From the NCBI RefSeq assembly GCF_026126425.1, contig NZ_JAFMPW010000002.1, positions 62,001-126,000 of the forward strand: DNA of 64,000 nt. The letters are read 5' to 3'. Each line of letters opens with the position of its first letter. The stretch's first letter is position 1. The notes below the pieces were generated by a model, which was not told where the DNA came from, did no database searches, and worked only from the letters and a program-made list of their open reading frames with translations. This stretch comes from Muriicola sp. Z0-33 (GTDB lineage: Bacteria; Bacteroidota; Bacteroidia; Flavobacteriales; Flavobacteriaceae). Made by a program: the position numbers and the translations under genes. Positions 1 through 9,862 of the stretch are shown here, in pieces.

Positions 1-2
1 TT

Positions 3-1592
3 AGTCTGGAAAGGTCATTAGACATGATGGTCAGTATCTACGGTATTCTTAAGGCAGGGGCAGCCTATTTACCATTAGATACAGCCACACCAATAGAACG
101 GTTGCGTTTCATTGCTGAAGATGCTGCATTTAAAACAATACTGTTTAATCATGATGAAATAGACCCGGCGCAAATACCACACATCAACTGTTATCATGTT
201 AAACAGATAGAAGATCAGGTCTTTTCACAAGATAATTCCCAACCAAATGTAATAACACATCCCAATGACCTGGCGTATGTCATATATACCTCGGGTAGTA
301 CCGGAGAGCCCAAGGGTGTTAAATGCCATCATAAAGGAATAACCAATCGTTTAAATTGGATGAATCGTGATTATCCGATCACGGCAAAAGACACCCTGAT
401 ACAAAAAACGCCCATCACTTTTGATGTATCACTCTGGGAATTGTTTTGGCCTTTACAGCAAGGAGCTAAGTTAATTATCGAAATTCCTGAAGGCCATAAA
501 GATCCTGACCAGCTCATAACAACCATAGTAAGAAATAATGTTTCAGTTATTCACTTTGTGCCTTCAATGCTTAGTGTTTTTATTGCCAACACCAGGGCCG
601 CATCTTGCTCTGGCTTAAATCGTATTTTTTGCAGTGGTGAAGCCCTGCCATTAAATACCGTAAAACAGGCATATGAGAAATTAGATCAGACAGAGATTTA
701 TAATTTATATGGCCCTACGGAAGCCTCAGTTGACGTTAGCAGTTGGCATTGTGCAAGAAATGATTTGGATAATGGTATCCCTATAGGGTTTCCGGTGGCA
801 AATACACAACTCTACATTTTAGATGAGCAACTTAAACAGGTGCCCATTGGAATGAAAGGGGAGCTTTTTATTGGAGGAGTTCAGTTGGCTTCAGGATATT
901 TAAATAGAGAAAATCTAACCAACGAGAGATTTGTCAAGGATCCTTTTTCTGATACCCCTTCGGCAAAAATTTACAAGACAGGTGATGTTGCAAGGTATCG
1001 TAATGATGGAGCAATTGAGTATTTAGGCAGGACGGATAGTCAGATAAAAATAAGAGGTATTCGTGTAGAACTTGGCGAAATTGAAAATGCAATTGAGCAA
1101 CATTGCAAGGTATCGCAGGTTGCAGTAATTGTTGATAAAAACGAAGTACTTATTGCCTATTACACAACGGAATTCAATAACGACATTAGATTTAAGAGCA
1201 TACTTCTCGAGTGGCTGCCAGAATACATGATACCCACTCATTTCATAATGCTTGAAGAATTACCCTTATCAAAAAATGGAAAAGTAGATAAGAAAGCATT
1301 ACAAGCATTAGATACCTCTCACATACATGAAGTGGATTCCTATGTAGCTCCTGACGGGGAAATTGAAGAACTATTGGCCGGTATTTGGAAAGAGGTTCTT
1401 GGATTAGAAAAAGTAGGGGTACACGATAATTTTATAAGCCTGGGAGGGCATTCTTTGGCCGCTATCCGCGTCACGACAAGAATTAACGAGGAAATTGAAA
1501 TCAACTTTAGATTGAATAAAATATTTGAGCATCCTACAATTGCCGAATATGCTGACTATATAGAAGAAACCCTAACAGAACTTTTGAGTTAA
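3..1592 (+). CDS. NRPS, C-terminal adenylation + carrier module (5'-partial)
   Basis: The reading frame is open to the left window edge, so this is only the 3' end of a nonribosomal peptide synthetase gene. It shows adenylation core motifs in order: A2 (LKAGAAYLPLD), A3 (YTSGSTGEPKG), A4 (FDVSLWELFWP), A5 (NLYGPTEASVDV), A7 (YKTGDVARY), A8 (GRTDSQIKIRGIRVELGEIE) and A10 (LPLSKNGKVDKKAL). A peptidyl carrier domain follows, with the phosphopantetheine site LGGHSL (serine codon at 1452-1454). Read by eye against EntF, the specificity pocket is D-V-W-H-F-S-L-V, which predicts serine. The protein stops about 50 residues after the carrier serine with no thioesterase or reductase domain, so release must happen elsewhere or in trans. 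Condensation and earlier modules, if any, lie outside the window. The His-rich gene follows after 8 bases, which suggests co-transcription. Confidence 0.93.
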   Translation, partial: SLERSLDMMVSIYGILKAGAAYLPLDTATPIERLRFIAEDAAFKTILFNHDEIDPAQIPHINCYHVKQIEDQVFSQDNSQPNVITHPNDLAYVIYTSGSTGEPKGVKCHHKGITNRLNWMNRDYPITAKDTLIQKTPITFDVSLWELFWPLQQGAKLIIEIPEGHKDPDQLITTIVRNNVSVIHFVPSMLSVFIANTRAASCSGLNRIFCSGEALPLNTVKQAYEKLDQTEIYNLYGPTEASVDVSSWHCARNDLDNGIPIGFPVANTQLYILDEQLKQVPIGMKGELFIGGVQLASGYLNRENLTNERFVKDPFSDTPSAKIYKTGDVARYRNDGAIEYLGRTDSQIKIRGIRVELGEIENAIEQHCKVSQVAVIVDKNEVLIAYYTTEFNNDIRFKSILLEWLPEYMIPTHFIMLEELPLSKNGKVDKKALQALDTSHIHEVDSYVAPDGEIEELLAGIWKEVLGLEKVGVHDNFISLGGHSLAAIRVTTRINEEIEINFRLNKIFEHPTIAEYADYIEETLTELLS

Positions 1593-1600
1593 TACAAACA

Positions 1601-2074
1601 ATGAATAATAAAGGTCGATATACCGATATGAAGACGTGGCTGATAAAGCGACTGGCCTTTATTATAGCTGTATTCTATTTGTTAAGTCCTTTCCAGCAAC
1701 AATTAAGTACTGTTTTGCATAACCTTTCACATGATTTGAGTTTACCGGATTATGTGATGACACATGCTTCGGAGTTTTCTGAAGAAGGAGTATATAGCCA
1801 TCAGTATGGACAACACAGAACAAGTAAAATAGTACATGAACATCAGATTATAGATTTTGTTCAAAGTTTGCTACAGAACACCAGTGAAAATAATTCACAA
1901 TCCGATCCACTGGTGCCGGGTAAATCAATTGATAAACATTTGGTTGCTTTTAAATATACACTCGAAAACCAATCTGTCTTAGAACTAGAAAATAGTATAC
2001 TAACACCCGAACGCAATGTTCTTAAAGGATACAGTAGTTTGTGGCAGGAACCTCCCATTTATATACTTCTTTGA
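1601..2074 (+). CDS. Small exported His-rich protein next to TonB receptor
   Basis: This 157-residue protein has an N-terminal hydrophobic segment (about residues 13-30), which fits a signal peptide or membrane anchor. The mature part is rich in histidine: HNLSHD, MTHAS, a YSHQYGQH stretch and HEHQ lie within about 60 residues. It ends in a proline/aromatic tail (PPIYILL). Small exported His-rich proteins next to TonB-dependent receptors are common in Bacteroidota and are usually thought to handle metals. I do not recognise a named family, so metal binding is an inference from composition and context. It starts 8 bases after the NRPS stop and lies 151 bases before the receptor. An in-frame ATG at 1628 would give a more typical signal-peptide start. 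Confidence 0.7.
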   Translation: MNNKGRYTDMKTWLIKRLAFIIAVFYLLSPFQQQLSTVLHNLSHDLSLPDYVMTHASEFSEEGVYSHQYGQHRTSKIVHEHQIIDFVQSLLQNTSENNSQSDPLVPGKSIDKHLVAFKYTLENQSVLELENSILTPERNVLKGYSSLWQEPPIYILL

Positions 2075-2096
2075 TAAAGCTTTTACTAGAAAGGAT

Positions 2097-2189
2097 GCTG
2101 CCTGATATGGGCAGCCCTCTGGTAAACAATGCTATTTCCCCATTTCATTTATTATCTCAACACCCCTTGTCATATTTTTTGAATATGAC
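2097..2189 (+). promoter_or_regulatory. Two inverted repeats in the TonB-receptor leader
   Basis: Two dyads lie between the His-rich gene and the receptor. GCTGCC (2097-2102) pairs with GGCAGC (2110-2115). GTCATATT (2169-2176) pairs with AATATGAC (2182-2189) across a 5-base spacer. Neither is followed by a clean T-run, so they are not obvious terminators. The second, 37 bases before the receptor start, has the size and symmetry of an operator for a dimeric repressor. No known regulator site (Fur, Zur) matches convincingly. Confidence 0.35.
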
Positions 2190-2225
2190 CGGATATAGTG
2201 AAAATATTAAATAAAAAAATCAATT

Positions 2226-4457
2226 ATGTTAAAGTATATACTGTGCATTATTGGTATTGCTTGTTTTAGTAATATCAGCGCACACGAAATTAATGGAACC
2301 ATTACTTCTGAAAACGCAGTACCTCTTGAAGGCGTCGGAGTTTATAACAAAACCACCGGGGCATACACCTATTCTAATATTTCAGGATATTTTGAATTGG
2401 ATGATATTTCGGAAGGAGATGTCCTGTTTTTTCATAGCCTGGGTTATGAAAACCAGGAAATAACAATAAAAGAATCGCAACTAGACACCTCTATTGATAT
2501 TGTCCTCTTAGAGTCGGCTGTTTCCCTGGATCAGGTAGTACTGGTATCAAAGGTAAATGTCCTTAGTAAGCTGGTAAATATGGATATAAAAGCCAATCCT
2601 GTTAAATCTTCTCAGGAAATACTTAGAAAGATTCCAGGATTAATTATCGGACAACATGCAGGAGGTGGTAAGGCCGAACAGATATTTCTAAGGGGCTTTG
2701 ATATAGACCATGGAACAGATATCGCAATCAATGTAGATGGGATGCCTGTAAATATGGTTTCTCATGCCCACGGACAAGGTTATGCTGACATGCATTTTAT
2801 TATCCCGGAAGTCATTGATAATATAGATTTTGGAAAAGGTCCCTATTATGCTCAAAAAGGAAATTACAACACTGCGGGCTATGTGGATCTTAAACTGAAA
2901 GAACGCATAGATGATAACCTCATTTCAATGGAAGCTGGGCAATTTAATACATTAAGGGGCCTAAGTCTCTTAAAATTGTCTGAGGGGGATAAAAGTAATG
3001 CCTATCTGGCATCAGAATTTATGCTGTCTGACGGTGTTTTTGAATCCCCGCAGAATTTTAACAGGCTGAACATCATGGGGCGTTATAATTATAATAATCA
3101 TGTGGATGAGAAACTTAGTATATCGCTTTCTCATTTCCAAAGTAAGTGGGATGCTTCTGGTCAGATACCGCAAAGAGCGGTTGATCAGGGATTAATCACT
3201 CGCTTTGGAGCTATAGATGATACCGAAGGTGGAAACACCAGCAGATCTAATATCTGGTTCAATCACAGTAAGCAAATAGACGAACATCGTAATATTAAAA
3301 CCAATGCGTTTGTCTCAGCTTATGATTTTGAGCTGTTTTCTAACTTTACTTTTTTCCTGGAAGACCCGGTTAATGCAGATCAAATAAGGCAAAAAGAAGA
3401 CCGGATCATCATCGGTGCACAATCTAGCTTTAGCAGATCTTTCCATATAGAGGATCATGATCAACAGCTAAATTATGAAACCGGTATAGGTTTCCGTTAC
3501 GACGATGTAAATGATGTACAGCTTTCCAGAACGCAGAATAGAAAAACACTGCTAGAACGTCTGGCCTACGGGAATACGGATGAACTAAATGGATATGGCT
3601 ATTTTCAGGCGACTTATAAAAATAAAAAATGGACCCTCAACCCTGGTTTGAGGCTAGATTATTTTAGGTTCGATTATCAGGACCTGTTGCAAGAAAACTA
3701 TACAAGCCTTAGTGAAAGTAAAGTGTTTGTTGGTCCAAAGTTCAATGCCATTTATGCCGCTTCGGAAAACCTTCAGCTGTTTGCAAAAACAGGCTTTGGT
3801 TTTCATTCTAATGATACCAGGGTAGTAGTGGCAAATGAAGGCAAAAAGATCCTTCCCGGAGCCTTTGGTGCAGACCTTGGGGCTATTGTTAAGCCTATAG
3901 ACCGGCTGGTTGTGAATGCTGCATTCTGGACCTTATTTCTACAGCAGGAATTTGTATATGTAGGTGATGCAGGAATAGTGGAGCCAAGTGGTAAGACAAG
4001 ACGCCTGGGTGTGGATCTTGGACTGCGATATCAGCTGTTAGATTGGCTTTATTTCAATGGAGACCTGAACTATACTTATGCCAGAAGTACTGAAGAAGCG
4101 GAAGGGCAGGATTATATCCCGCTAGCTCCGGACCTTACATCCTCTGGTGGTTTTTCATTCAGGGATCTTGGAAATTTCAGTGGAGGTATTAATTACAGAT
4201 ACTTAAAGGATCGGCCGGCTAATGAGGACAACTCTATTGTAGCTGAAGGATATATGGTTACCGATCTTAATCTGAATTATACCATAAAAAACTGGACCCT
4301 TGGAGTAATCGTTGAAAACCTGTTTGACACGGAATGGAATGAAACCCAATTTGCGACAGAGAGTAGACTCTTTAACGAACCTCAGGGGATTGAAGAAATA
4401 CATTTTACACCAGGATCACCATTTTTTATAAGAGGGAAGTTATCCGTTACTTTTTAG
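2226..4457 (+). CDS. TonB-dependent outer-membrane receptor
   Basis: This 743-residue outer-membrane active transporter has a signal peptide ending near SAHEI. A carboxypeptidase-regulatory-like (CarboxypepD_reg) domain spans about residues 20-105 (EGVGVYNKTTGAYTYSN region). A plug domain spans about 120-230 (SSQEILRKIPGL, FLRGFDIDHGTDIAINVDG). A beta-barrel follows, ending in the aromatic terminal strand FFIRGKLSVTF. The plug carries a His-containing loop (VSHAHGQGYADMHF) seen in a broad class of receptors whose substrate is not firmly known. It lies downstream of an NRPS end and a His-rich exported protein, so a metal-chelate or free-metal substrate is plausible. This is context inference only; no substrate can be read from the sequence. 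Confidence 0.93.
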   Translation: MLKYILCIIGIACFSNISAHEINGTITSENAVPLEGVGVYNKTTGAYTYSNISGYFELDDISEGDVLFFHSLGYENQEITIKESQLDTSIDIVLLESAVSLDQVVLVSKVNVLSKLVNMDIKANPVKSSQEILRKIPGLIIGQHAGGGKAEQIFLRGFDIDHGTDIAINVDGMPVNMVSHAHGQGYADMHFIIPEVIDNIDFGKGPYYAQKGNYNTAGYVDLKLKERIDDNLISMEAGQFNTLRGLSLLKLSEGDKSNAYLASEFMLSDGVFESPQNFNRLNIMGRYNYNNHVDEKLSISLSHFQSKWDASGQIPQRAVDQGLITRFGAIDDTEGGNTSRSNIWFNHSKQIDEHRNIKTNAFVSAYDFELFSNFTFFLEDPVNADQIRQKEDRIIIGAQSSFSRSFHIEDHDQQLNYETGIGFRYDDVNDVQLSRTQNRKTLLERLAYGNTDELNGYGYFQATYKNKKWTLNPGLRLDYFRFDYQDLLQENYTSLSESKVFVGPKFNAIYAASENLQLFAKTGFGFHSNDTRVVVANEGKKILPGAFGADLGAIVKPIDRLVVNAAFWTLFLQQEFVYVGDAGIVEPSGKTRRLGVDLGLRYQLLDWLYFNGDLNYTYARSTEEAEGQDYIPLAPDLTSSGGFSFRDLGNFSGGINYRYLKDRPANEDNSIVAEGYMVTDLNLNYTIKNWTLGVIVENLFDTEWNETQFATESRLFNEPQGIEEIHFTPGSPFFIRGKLSVTF

Positions 4458-4508
4458 GAACTGTGCTAAAAGGCGACTAAGGCTATAATATTTCTTTTAT
4501 ATTTAAGG

Positions 4509-6065
4509 GTGGAACACTATAATAAATGTAATATTGGGAGAAGAATAGGTGCAGGAAGAAACATCTTTTTGTATTTATTGTTCTCCCTTTGCATTTATAC
4601 TGCTTATGGACAGATACCAGATTGTACTCAAATTACCAATCCGGTAGATGGGGAAGCAAATGTACCGGTTACGACCTTTATTTCCTGGGCGGCCGTTCCA
4701 ACGGCCACCAAATATTTTGTAACCATTGGAAGTAGTCCTGGTGGAACAGACGTCCTGGACAATTCTGATTTAGGACCCGATCTGAATTACACTCCTCCCT
4801 CGGGCCTGTTGCCCAATACCACATATTACATTACCATCGTACCAAATAACAATACAGGCGATGCAATAGGATGTACAGAAGAAAGCTTCACTACAGGAGA
4901 CGCTAGTGCTATCCCTGGCTGTGCTACGCTATTGAGTCCCTTAGACGGCTCTTATGGTGTTGCACCTGAGTCTAATATTACATGGGCACCACAAGCTGCT
5001 GCAGCGGGCTATTTACTTACAATTGGTACTAGTTCAGGAGGTACTGATATCCTGGATAATTTTGATGCTGGTAATGTAACTACTTATAATCTACCGACAG
5101 ATTTACCTCTTTTTCAACGGATCTATGTTACCATCACCCCTTACAATTCAGCAGGGGATACAGCCAGTTGTTCTGAGGTCTCGTTCAGGACCAGAGGGAA
5201 TAATCCTCCCATGTGTACTGAAATAATAGACCCTATAGACGGGGGACAGTTTGTATCGGTGACTGCCAATATTACCTGGATCAGAGATTTTAATGCTTCC
5301 GGCTACAGAATGACCATATGGGAAAAGGCTATAGGGGGTATAAAAATACTGGACAATGAAGATGTGGGTACCGGTACTAATTATAAACCGCCGGATTTTA
5401 TGGAGAACACCCTTTATTTTGTCAAAATAACTCCTTATAACGATCTTGGAGAAGCAAATAATTGCCAACCCATATCTTTTTCTACGGGTATTGCACCTTT
5501 GCCGCCGGATTGCACAACATTGATTATTCCGGCTGATGGCTCTAAAAATGTTGAAACTGATGCAATTCTGACATGGAATGCTGTATCGGGGGCAGCGGGC
5601 TATATTTTATCTGTCGGTACAACTCCCGGAGGTTCAGAAATTGTAGTCAATGAAAACGTTGCTGGGCTTGCAAACTACACATTTGCCGAACTCTTACCTG
5701 AAAACACAGAAATTTATGTTAACATTATACCCTACGGCAATAATGGCCCGGCAGAGAATTGCGGGGTAGAATCATTTACCACTCTTGGTCCGGAAGTCAT
5801 CACTGAAAATATTCCGATCCCTCAATTTTTTACTCCGAACAATGACGGATTTAACGACAGCTGGATGGTTAATTCAACGGACGAAGTAGCAATAACAGGG
5901 GTATGGATCTTTAACCGCTACGGACAATTACTTAAACAGATAGGCCCTGGAGTAGGATGGGATGGAAATTTTAATGGCAAACCACTGGCAGCCGATTCCT
6001 ATTGGTATCGCATAGATACGTCCAATGGAAATTCTATCGCAGGATACTTTGTACTTAAGAGATAG
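4509..6065 (+). CDS. Secreted fibronectin-like repeat protein with T9SS type B sorting domain
   Basis: A 518-residue exported protein. After a hydrophobic signal (about residues 19-34) come four repeats of roughly 95 residues. Each starts with a Cys-containing strand (for example PDCTQITNPVDG, PGCATLLSPLDG, PMCTEIIDPIDG, PDCTTLIIPADG) and runs through a W-containing strand, a GT..GG..(I/V)LDN-type turn and (I/V)TPYN. This is a fibronectin type III-like architecture. The last ~85 residues (IPIPQFFTPNNDGFNDSW to GYFVLKR) are a gliding-motility-associated C-terminal domain, the type B signal for type IX secretion. The likely role is cell-surface adhesion or ligand binding. The start used is a GTG, since no ATG precedes the signal peptide in frame; it is uncertain by a few codons. 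Confidence 0.88.
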   Translation: MEHYNKCNIGRRIGAGRNIFLYLLFSLCIYTAYGQIPDCTQITNPVDGEANVPVTTFISWAAVPTATKYFVTIGSSPGGTDVLDNSDLGPDLNYTPPSGLLPNTTYYITIVPNNNTGDAIGCTEESFTTGDASAIPGCATLLSPLDGSYGVAPESNITWAPQAAAAGYLLTIGTSSGGTDILDNFDAGNVTTYNLPTDLPLFQRIYVTITPYNSAGDTASCSEVSFRTRGNNPPMCTEIIDPIDGGQFVSVTANITWIRDFNASGYRMTIWEKAIGGIKILDNEDVGTGTNYKPPDFMENTLYFVKITPYNDLGEANNCQPISFSTGIAPLPPDCTTLIIPADGSKNVETDAILTWNAVSGAAGYILSVGTTPGGSEIVVNENVAGLANYTFAELLPENTEIYVNIIPYGNNGPAENCGVESFTTLGPEVITENIPIPQFFTPNNDGFNDSWMVNSTDEVAITGVWIFNRYGQLLKQIGPGVGWDGNFNGKPLAADSYWYRIDTSNGNSIAGYFVLKR

Positions 6066-6078
6066 GGCAGCAGGGTGT

Positions 6079-6540
6079 TTATTTCCCGACTATTGTAAAT
6101 TTTGGTGGTGATTGCCAAAGTACATTTACAATCATCCATTTATCCTCGATCTTCATTAGACTGATGTAATCTATTCCCCAGACCGCAGTAACTTTTGCAA
6201 TTGCGGTTTTATCAGATACTTCAAATATTTCAACCTGCTGAGGCGATGTTTCATCAGCTCTATTGCCATTGACATTCCATCTTTTAGCAAGGTTTATTAA
6301 TTGGTCAAACGGCATTTCCAGTTGATCAGAATAACTTCCTTTCTCTTCACTAAAATGAAAACCAGTCTTGCGAATAGAGCTATGTACACTTCGATAAGCT
6401 AAGGTGGTATCGGCCTTGTAAAAAGTATTGATATAATCAAAACAGGCAGCCTTGACTCCTTCAATATCTGCTGTAGTTTCCTGGGCATTTCCTAATATCG
6501 TTCCCAGTGCAATGGCAATAACTAAAAATAATGGTTTCAT
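6079..6540 (-). CDS. Exported NTF2-like (lumazine-binding-like) protein
   Basis: A 153-residue protein with a clear signal peptide (cleavage near LGNAQE). The mature part has the layout of the NTF2-like / putative lumazine-binding superfamily: an early helix pair (VKAACFDYINTFYKAD), a mid-region, and paired C-terminal strands (KTAIAKVTAVWGIDYISLMKIEDKWMIVNVLW). Members are small exported proteins of unclear function; ligand binding is possible but not shown. It is convergent with the T9SS repeat protein (13-base gap) and appears monocistronic. Confidence 0.75.
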   Translation of the reverse strand: MKPLFLVIAIALGTILGNAQETTADIEGVKAACFDYINTFYKADTTLAYRSVHSSIRKTGFHFSEEKGSYSDQLEMPFDQLINLAKRWNVNGNRADETSPQQVEIFEVSDKTAIAKVTAVWGIDYISLMKIEDKWMIVNVLWQSPPKFTIVGK

Positions 6541-6676
6541 AATAGTGTTCTTTAGATTGATGTATGCATTAAAAATATAAAATCAAGGGATTCTAAACAG
6601 AAATTTAAGATAGTATTAAGAATTTCATCGAATCAACTTTTTCCATACTTTTAAGTGCTAACTAAATTAAGCGGAA

Positions 6677-8566
6677 ATGGAAAAGACAACTGAAATAATC
6701 GTAAGGATCATCATCGTATTTATTATTGGTACAACAAGTATTTCTGCACAGGAAGAAATACTATCCAAACTTGAGGAAATTGCGATTGTCGAGAAGAAGG
6801 TAATGATGCCTATGCGAGATGGGATAAGGCTTGCAACAGATATATACAGGCCGAAAACTGAAGAACAAGTCCCAATAATTTTTTCCAGAACACCCTATAG
6901 CTTCAATTCCTGGGGAGACGGGGAAAGAAGAACCAGGACGGCTGAACGGGCCTATGAAGCTGTAAAAAGAGGATATGCCTATGTAGTTCAAAACGAAAGG
7001 GGAAGATATTATTCTGAAGGGGAATGGGACATTCTGGGTACTCCATTAACCGACGGTTATGACGCCTTTAGTTGGATGAAAGATCAAAAATGGTCTAACG
7101 GTAAAATAGGTACACTGGGTTGTTCCTCCACTGCAGAATGGCAAATGGCTGTGGCTGCATTGGATCATCCTGCTCACGCTGCCATGGTACCCCAAAGTTT
7201 TGGTGCTGGTGTAGGAAGAGTAGGCACCTATTATGAGCAGGGTAATTGGTATAGGGGAGGAGCTGAACAACTGCTGTTTTTTGCCTGGTTATACGGGGTG
7301 GAACACGACAAGTTTAAACCTAGAATCCCGGCCGGTGCCACACAGGAAGACCTGATCAGGATATCGAGATTTTATGATCTCGCTCCGGAAAATCCGCCTG
7401 TTGATATGTCAGAAGCCCTAGCACATCTGCCTATTCAGGACATGTTGCAGAATATAAATGGCAAAAGAGAAATATTTGATAAAATGGTAAGGCGCACACC
7501 AAATCACGAAGATTGGTTTAGAGGAGGTTTATATCATGACAATATGGATTTGGCTACCCCCAGTTTCTGGTTTGCCTCCTGGTACGACGTATCTATCAGC
7601 CCCAATCTGGCTTTGTACAACCATGTTAGAAATAACTCCAAAGATGCGGAGGTAAGAGACAATCAATACCTGGTAATTGCCCCAACTTTGCATTGCAGGT
7701 ACACCAGGGCTACAGAGAATACCATCGTTGGGGAACGAAGCGTGGGTGACGCGAGATTAAACTACGATGAACAAATTTACGCATGGTTCGATTTATGGCT
7801 AAAAGGGGAGCAAAACAGTTTTAAAGCAGAAACCCCTAAAGTGCAGTATTATACCATGGGAAGTAATAAATGGCAATCTGCAGATACCTGGCCACCTGAG
7901 AATAGTGAAATGACCACTTATTACTTAAACAGTGAAGGAAACGCAAACAGTCTGTATGGGGATGGTACGCTTAGCATTAAACCCCCGTCGAATACTGATA
8001 AACAAGACAATTTCACCTATGACCCTATGAATCCTGTTACCTCATATGGGGGAAATGTATGCTGTACCGGGAACGCCGTTGAAGGAGGGGCTTTTGATCA
8101 ACGTGTGATGGAAACCAGAAATGATATTTTGGTATACACCACAGCACCGCTTCAGGAAGGTCTGGAAATTTCTGGATTTATAGAGACCTCGCTATACGTA
8201 TCATCGGATGTAAAAGACACCGATTTCACCATAAAACTTATTGATGTTTATCCTGACGGTCGGGCATATAACCTGGATGAGACTATACAAAGAGTGCGTT
8301 ACAGAGAAGGTTACGACAAAGAAGTTTTTATGGAAAAGGGCAAAGTGTATAAGGTAGATTTAACACCTATGGCAACAAGCAATTTCTTTAAAAAAGGACA
8401 TAGTATACGCATCGAGATTTCTAGCAGTAACTTTCCCCGTTTTGCCAGAAACCTGAATACCGGCGGACGCAATTATGACGAGAAAGTTGGAATAACAGCC
8501 AATAATTCTATACATCATTCCTCTGAATACCCATCTGCAATTCGATTACCTATAGTCGGTAAATAG
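6677..8566 (+). CDS. Exported CocE/NonD (S15 family) alpha/beta hydrolase
   Basis: A 629-residue hydrolase of the X-Pro dipeptidyl-peptidase / cocaine-esterase family, with a signal peptide ending near ISAQEE. The entry strand [15 protein letters not shown] is diagnostic. The nucleophile elbow GCS puts the catalytic serine at about residue 150, the acid is likely Asp304 (FASWYDVS) and the base likely His339 (APTLHCRY). The spacing matches the CocE triad. The C-terminal ~220 residues form the jelly-roll lid domain ([27 protein letters not shown]). Family members are acylaminopeptidases, esterases or beta-lactam acylases, so the substrate is uncertain. With M1, M13, M19-like and M24 enzymes in the same window, peptide turnover is plausible. 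It lies 51 bases before the methyltransferase gene. Confidence 0.9.
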   Translation: MEKTTEIIVRIIIVFIIGTTSISAQEEILSKLEEIAIVEKKVMMPMRDGIRLATDIYRPKTEEQVPIIFSRTPYSFNSWGDGERRTRTAERAYEAVKRGYAYVVQNERGRYYSEGEWDILGTPLTDGYDAFSWMKDQKWSNGKIGTLGCSSTAEWQMAVAALDHPAHAAMVPQSFGAGVGRVGTYYEQGNWYRGGAEQLLFFAWLYGVEHDKFKPRIPAGATQEDLIRISRFYDLAPENPPVDMSEALAHLPIQDMLQNINGKREIFDKMVRRTPNHEDWFRGGLYHDNMDLATPSFWFASWYDVSISPNLALYNHVRNNSKDAEVRDNQYLVIAPTLHCRYTRATENTIVGERSVGDARLNYDEQIYAWFDLWLKGEQNSFKAETPKVQYYTMGSNKWQSADTWPPENSEMTTYYLNSEGNANSLYGDGTLSIKPPSNTDKQDNFTYDPMNPVTSYGGNVCCTGNAVEGGAFDQRVMETRNDILVYTTAPLQEGLEISGFIETSLYVSSDVKDTDFTIKLIDVYPDGRAYNLDETIQRVRYREGYDKEVFMEKGKVYKVDLTPMATSNFFKKGHSIRIEISSSNFPRFARNLNTGGRNYDEKVGITANNSIHHSSEYPSAIRLPIVGK

Positions 8567-8617
8567 TTTAAGAGAATTTTAAGGTGAGTATATCTTCTGA
8601 TTTCCTACCTTTTAGCT

Positions 8618-9277
8618 ATGAAACTAAAATTAGATTTTTTTGCCATTTGTTTATGTCTGTTGGTCACTTTCAACAGTAATTCTCAATATTCAGAGGATTC
8701 CTGGAAAGAACGCGATGAATGGATGAATGTAGAAAGATTGCTCAATTGGGCGGAAGTTAACACCGGTGGCACTGTAGCCGATATAGGCTGCCATGAAGGA
8801 TACCTGAGTATGCATTTAGCTAAAAAGGTAGGGGAAAATGGTAAGGTATACGCGGTTGATGTACGGGAGGACAGATTGGAAAAACTCGAGGACAATGCCA
8901 GTGAGAGAAAACTGCAAAATATTGTTACTACCCTGGGGGACTATGATGATCCAAAACTACCGGATAACAGTATGGATGTTGTTTTTGTGATAGACGCCTA
9001 CCATGAAATGACCGAATACCAAACAATACTTTCACATATTCATGAATCGTTAAAACCCGGAGGCAGGGTATTAATTCTTGAAAAACTCAAGGATCACGCA
9101 AAGAATAAAACCAGAAAAGAACAAACTAATTCTCATACTCTTTCTCCGAAATATGTAAAAAAGGAATTAAAAGAAGCCGGTTTCACTATAACCGGAGAGT
9201 ACCGGGATATAGGAAACTGGGAGAATGAGACAGGTAAAAAAATATGGGTACTCGTTGCTGTTGTGCCCGAAGCCTGA
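8618..9277 (+). CDS. Class I SAM methyltransferase with an N-terminal export signal
   Basis: A 219-residue methyltransferase. Motif I is VADIGCHEGYLS, the acidic end of strand 2 is VYAVDVRED, and motif IV is DVVFVIDAYHEM. The post-motif region LKPGGRVLILEKL matches the Methyltransf_11/UbiE-like class. Its N-terminus is a typical signal peptide (hydrophobic residues 6-18, then NSNSQ), so the enzyme is predicted to leave the cytoplasm. This is odd because SAM is a cytoplasmic cofactor. It is the first gene of a trio with a DUF4251 protein and an exported isoaspartyl methyltransferase, with gaps of 52 and 17 bases. The substrate is unknown. Confidence 0.88.
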   Translation: MKLKLDFFAICLCLLVTFNSNSQYSEDSWKERDEWMNVERLLNWAEVNTGGTVADIGCHEGYLSMHLAKKVGENGKVYAVDVREDRLEKLEDNASERKLQNIVTTLGDYDDPKLPDNSMDVVFVIDAYHEMTEYQTILSHIHESLKPGGRVLILEKLKDHAKNKTRKEQTNSHTLSPKYVKKELKEAGFTITGEYRDIGNWENETGKKIWVLVAVVPEA

Positions 9278-9329
9278 TAATGAATTATTCATATTCACCA
9301 GGGAAATTCCTGGATTAAATAGCACGCAA

Positions 9330-9845
9330 ATGAAAAATTTAGCCATAGTACTTTGCTTATTACTATGTACCCAATTGCATAGCCAGTCCAAAGCGGATAG
9401 AAAAGCAGAAAAAACCGGTAAAGCCAACTTAGAGTATGCCGGTACAAAAACATTAATTGCCTCTGGGAGTTTTCTTTTTGTAGCCGACAGGGCAATTCCC
9501 ATGGGAGGGGGCAGGATAAGTATGGTAACAAATTTCAATGAAATTAGATTTGAGGATGGCAATGCTGCTATAATTTTACCATACTATGGCACAGTATGGG
9601 GTGGAGGAGGATACAGTCACCAGCCGGTGATAAAATTTGAAGGAGCAGTAGCGAATTATACTGCAGATTTTGAAGATAAAAAACGCAGGGTTCAAATAAA
9701 GTTTGATCTTAAAGATGGATCTGAAATCCACAATGTGGAAATGACAATTCGCCGCCGCGGGTATACCTCGGTGTATCTAAAAAGTACTGGTAGAAGCAGT
9801 ATTACATATGATGGTTATATAAGACCACTACCTAAAGCCTTTTAA
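9330..9845 (+). CDS. Exported DUF4251 protein
   Basis: A 171-residue DUF4251 family protein of Bacteroidota. The chosen ATG at 9330 gives an ideal signal peptide (LAIVLCLLLCTQLHSQ); the upstream in-frame ATG at 9225 overlaps the preceding gene and would bury the signal. The mature domain has the pattern of the family: a helix, then beta strands with a conserved glycine-rich turn (VWGGGGYSHQP) and a repeated strand pair ending in the TSVYLKSTGRSS region. The function is unknown. It lies inside the exported methyltransferase trio, and a second family member is at 27323-27877. Confidence 0.82.
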   Translation: MKNLAIVLCLLLCTQLHSQSKADRKAEKTGKANLEYAGTKTLIASGSFLFVADRAIPMGGGRISMVTNFNEIRFEDGNAAIILPYYGTVWGGGGYSHQPVIKFEGAVANYTADFEDKKRRVQIKFDLKDGSEIHNVEMTIRRRGYTSVYLKSTGRSSITYDGYIRPLPKAF

Positions 9846-9862
9846 CCCTTAAAAAAAAGAAA

